Shown: piece by piece, positions 8,618 to 11,366 of the stretch
Numbering within the stretch: the first letter of the stretch is position 1
Layout of the letters: the number at the start of each line of letters is the position of its first letter
Assembly: GCA_015679605.1 (NCBI GenBank)
Contig: JAAAVE010000895.1
Span: 969 to 12,334 of the forward strand
Reading direction: 5' to 3'
Origin: Podila epigama
Taxonomy: Eukaryota > Mortierellomycota > Mortierellomycetes > Mortierellales > Mortierellaceae
Length of the DNA: 11,366 nucleotides
Notes under the pieces: model-generated
Told to the model about the DNA's origin: nothing
Database searches by the model: none
Seen by the model: the letters and a program-made list of their open reading frames with translations, nothing else
Made by a program: the position numbers and the translations under genes

Positions 8618-10256
8618 CTACATCAAATGCTCCAGAACCAAGGCTACTACTGTTGCAAGCATGGCACTGGCAACTATTATGCTGGACGACTGCCCCCGAG
8701 TAGCTCCAGATCCAGGTGCGTCCGAGTTGTCCGTGCCACCGTTACCGGGATTTGGAGTACCTGGAGTAGTGAGGAAACTTGGAATAAAGGCAGTCACCCA
8801 GGCATTACTCTTGAGGTTCAAGATGTAAGGAACGTTGTCATTGTGGGCAGACTGATTGGGGCGACCAGAGTACTGTTTGTATCCGCCGTACAGGATGAGC
8901 GAGTCACCCGAGACGGCACAGACGGCGCCGTAGAATCCGACGGGGAGGTTTGTCATCTTGGTCCAGGTGGCTGTCTCAACATCGAACAGGTAAACGTCGC
9001 TCAAGACTGTGTTGGAGTCGTCGTTAGCATTCGTAGGAGTGGCCGGAGCTGATGTCGTTGTTGGGTAGCCAGTAGGGTATCCTGAGGTAGTCGTGATCTT
9101 GGGCTTCTTACTTGAGCTTGGAGTATCGAAACGCGAACCTCCAGCAAGAACAAGCTTTGTTCCACCATAAGCTATTCCAATGACATCCCGGGGTATAATT
9201 AGTTGGACTGGTCATTGTTGTATCGAGTACATTGCTTGTTCACACATGCCAAAAAAAAGGTGGTATCCCTTACCAGCTGCATAACAGGCGCCTGTCCGGC
9301 GTTGAGGGATGTCACCCTTTTCGACCTGTTGTCACAAGGGGGTGGGGGAAGATGAGGGAGAAGGAAGGAAGAAGATGAGGGAGAAGGAAGGAAGAAGTGA
9401 GGGGAGAAGGAAGGAAGAAGTGAGGGGAGAGTACAACCTCATTTGTCAACAACCTCAACTTCAACTTCAAAAGCAGTTCATGTCAAGACAGAGAATAACC
9501 CATAGATTGAGCGCTTTTTGCACTACTTACGAGTGGAACCCAGGTGTTGGTTTCAACATTGAACTCGTGCAACTTGATGGTAGGTTCGTCCATGTTGACA
9601 AAGTACATACTCTTGCGAGCACTACTGTAGACGCCACGAGGGAAAGTGGCGGGGTTCAGGGTGATGGGTGCTTGACCAGGCTTAGAAGGGGGTTCGAGAG
9701 GCGTCATGTCGCCGGGGACAGAGGCACCGAGGTTGGTCTTTGTGTCAAACTTGAGGAGTTCAAGGGTCTTGCCTCCTTTGGAGGGAGCGGGACTGAGGTG
9801 GAAGAAGATATCGTTGTCTGTATCGGTGATGGGGTCGCCGAGCTGGTCGAAGTTCATGGTGAGGTTGAAGGGTCTGTCCCATTTTGCCTTGGAGATGACG
9901 TAGGCTTGGGCACGGGTGGTGTCGAAGCAGTAGACAGCAGAACCAGCCTTGTTGAGGCCGAGTGGACGTGCAGTTTTGTTGGAGAGCCCGCCCTGGTAGA
10001 CGAGTTGGGACCAGGCTGGGGCAGTGGTCTGCCATGGTTGGGTGAGGTCTAAAGAGTAGAAGATGTTGCGGAGGAACTCTGTGCTGTTGGACCAGGTGTA
10101 GAGTGCGTCGCCAATGAACATTTTTTCTTCGTTGAAAGCTGATCTAGCCTGACCAAAGGAACCGGGTCCACCCTTTGGATCTACGGGGTTCTGAGCGAGG
10201 ACGCCAGGTGAGGTGAACAGGAGTAAGGTGACGAGTGAGGTGACGGTGGTCAGCAT
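8618..10256 (-). CDS. Secreted kelch-repeat protein with C-terminal GPI-type or membrane tail, three exons
   Basis: This is probably a cell-surface beta-propeller protein; its ligand is unknown. Exons are 10256-9531, 9325-9274 and 9171-8618, with introns of 205 and 102 bp in matching phase, giving 443 aa. A signal peptide spans about residues 1-22 (hydrophobic LVTLLLFTSPGVLA, likely cut near AQ). Kelch-like blades include NVETNTWVPL, then R252-T-G-A-C, then YGGTKLVLAGG, then LSDVYLFDVETATWTKM and GDSLILYGG. N-glycosylation sequons are at N57, N93, N131 and in PNQSA. A Ser/Thr/Pro-rich loop (about 276-306) interrupts the propeller. The end is a small-residue linker (GSGATRGQ) and a hydrophobic stretch (about 424-439) followed by EHLM, fitting GPI attachment or a single membrane anchor. 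The intron 2 acceptor at 9173-9172 was chosen because it restores the kelch spacing and has CTAAT about 25 nt upstream. The in-frame acceptor further upstream is a weaker choice. Confidence 0.85.
9351..9430. repeat. 23-bp purine-rich minisatellite inside intron 1 of the kelch gene
   Basis: There are three full units (9351-9373, 9374-9396, 9397-9419) and an 11-bp partial unit (9420-9430). The first two units are identical and begin GATGAGGGAG; the third and the partial begin GTGAGGGGAG. On the sense (minus) strand the array is pure pyrimidine-rich and lies upstream of the acceptor at 9327-9326, so it may act as an extended polypyrimidine tract. Confidence 0.9.
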
Positions 10257-10417
10257 GATGGAGAATGGCTCTTTTGAGAGAAGGAGGGAGTATGTTGGAG
10301 GAGTGTGTGATGGTGTTGCTGCTCTGTTGATGCTTGTGTTAGTGTGGGTGCCTGTGCTATGAGTGAAAGTGAAGTAGGAAGGTGTTTGAAAGCAAGTAGT
10401 GGAAAGACGAAGATGAT

Positions 10418-10460
10418 GAAAAAGAAAAAGAAAAAGAAAAAAGAAAAAAGAAAAAGAAGA
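10418..10460. repeat. Polypurine GAAAAA-type tract
   Basis: Forty-three bases of only A and G, built from GAAAAA/GAAAAAA units. It lies upstream of the kelch gene and is a CT-rich tract on that gene's sense strand. It may keep nucleosomes away or form part of the 5' UTR. Confidence 0.8.
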
Positions 10461-10598
10461 CCTTTGAAGGCAAACCACAACAGATCTGGCATGGCCATAA
10501 TAATAATAAGAATAGACCACAAGTTGGAGAACAACAAAAAGGGGGAGGGACGTGGGCTCAGCGATCAGCAAGCGAGCCAGCCCCATCTGTCGATGGAT

Positions 10599-10634
10599 GA
10601 TAGATAGGATAGATAGGATAGATGGGATAGATGG
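10599..10634. repeat. 9-bp minisatellite, four units
   Basis: Two copies of GATAGATAG (10599-10607, 10608-10616) are followed by two copies of GATAGATGG (10617-10625, 10626-10634). Each unit carries GATA-core sequence, so the array presents a cluster of possible GATA-factor sites about 350 bp upstream of the kelch start. Confidence 0.9.
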
Positions 10635-10798
10635 CTGCAAGAGGGTGCTCAGCTCAGAACACGTATTAGACGGACGCGTGGGGCTGAGTGTTGGTGAGCG
10701 AGTACGTGTCTTTTTTTTTTAGAGCCCTGTTTCTCGTTTCCTGACAAAGTGTGTGAATGTGAATGTGAATGGGCTTAACAAACACCGCATAAATAGCG

Positions 10799-11366
10799 CC
10801 TACCATAATTACGACCTATGCTGTCAAGATCTGAGCATAGCCACAGGGATAGAAGATGCAGTGCGTCAAGGTGAATCGGAGCAAACAGCTACTGCTATAG
10901 CCATAGCTACAGCGCAGCATGGTCTGTCTACCTCCTCTGACCATTGGGCTATGGCTAGAGCTGCTCACTGAATGTCTGGTGTCGCGTCATGTAGACCATG
11001 CCCACCTACGTCCAAATTCACGTCTACACAAAGACAGTCAAGCCATGTCGCGCTACTTTCACAATCACTTTGGCATACATACACAAATGTGTGGCATGCA
11101 TGTTGCGTAACATAACATTACAACCTTTTGTGCGGGGAATGGAAGGGGGGGTGACCCGATCCGTAGAATGTTTCTGCTGCTGCGGTCAGCATAAAGAAGA
11201 GCTGCAGTGCCGACCTGAATGAATCAGCCACTCAGCACGCTTTGGTATTATGGAGCTTCTTCTTCGTTCACTTTTGCTGTGCATTAATATTTTGTGTGGA
11301 TGTTGACTGTTCCTGAGATTGAAAAAAAAGAAAGAGTGACATGACATAACCTACAAAGATAAAAAA
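10799..11366. other. Window end without a supported gene
   Basis: I see no gene here. The open frames are 60-75 codons, overlap one another, have no recognisable motif and show no exon partners with good splice signals. I looked for tRNA boxes and found none. There are short inverted repeats around CATAGC/GCTATG (10816-10840 and 10898-10957). The final bases are A-rich. This could be the far upstream or downstream region of a gene beyond the window. Confidence 0.45.

Larger units (their letters stand above)
10257..10798 (-). promoter_or_regulatory. Upstream region of the kelch gene, rich in simple repeats
   Basis: No coding sequence is supported here. On the kelch sense strand there is a long pyrimidine tract (the complement of 10418-10460), about 160 bp before the ATG, a frequent feature of fungal promoters and 5' UTRs. 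Further out lie the 9-bp GATAGATAG/GATAGATGG array (10599-10634), an ACGCGT site near 10672-10679, a T10 run around 10711-10720 and three GTGAAT units (10753-10770). Open frames crossing the region are the Lys or Phe products of these repeats. Confidence 0.5.

Noticed and set aside
9196-9215. Alternative in-frame acceptor for kelch intron 2 (ACCAG before TCCAACTAATT)
   Set aside because: It inserts about eleven residues that break the kelch spacing between RTGACYAA and YGGTKLVLAGG, and it would retain the likely CTAAT branch site.
9309-10052. A 247-codon open frame on the + strand
   Set aside because: It is antisense to kelch exon 1 and the intron repeat; the minus strand has the signal peptide, kelch motifs and sequons.
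10753-11222. Three short + strand open frames of 63-74 codons
   Set aside because: They overlap in different frames, have no recognisable motif and no splice partners, and are what chance would give.

Overview
The window is nuclear DNA from an intron-rich fungus. Five protein-coding genes can be reconstructed, with short introns (about 80-205 bp), GTRNGN-type donors, A/T homopolymers in introns and intergenic DNA, and compact spacing. The exportin and deubiquitinase are clearly eukaryotic. A secreted kelch protein with a hydrophobic C-terminal tail, together with a BRCA1/BARD1-type gene that common yeasts lack, points to an early-diverging fungus. Mortierellomycota is my best guess, but this is an inference from style and not a proof. 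No bacterial operon, transposon, tRNA, rRNA or CRISPR array is visible.

Layout: (1) 14-561, + strand: the last two visible exons of exportin-1 (CRM1/XPO1). (2) 562-884: an A/T-rich gap between convergent gene ends. (3) 885-3428, - strand: a complete six-exon ubiquitin-specific protease of the USP36/USP42 (yeast Ubp10) type, 628 aa. (4) 3638-5861, - strand: a complete seven-exon RING plus tandem-BRCT protein of the BRCA1/BARD1 family, 531 aa. (5) 5862-6063: a 202-bp region between divergent starts. (6) 6064-8490, + strand: a six-exon, 625-aa, probably all-helical protein that I could not assign. (7) 8618-10256, - strand: a three-exon, 443-aa secreted kelch-repeat protein with a C-terminal GPI-type or membrane tail. 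(8) 10257-11366: non-coding as far as can be seen, with several short repeats.

The notable locus is the RING/tandem-BRCT gene. It is a compact BRCA1-like ubiquitin ligase, and its exon joins are fixed by codon phase and by alignment to the animal family. It lies head-to-head with the unassigned helical protein, so the two probably share a promoter. It is followed in tandem by a USP36-type deubiquitinase. A functional link (ubiquitin writer, possible partner, ubiquitin eraser) is a hypothesis only. The exportin and kelch genes look like unrelated neighbours.

All exon joins come from reading GT/AG signals, phase and remembered family conservation. No transcript evidence or database search was available.
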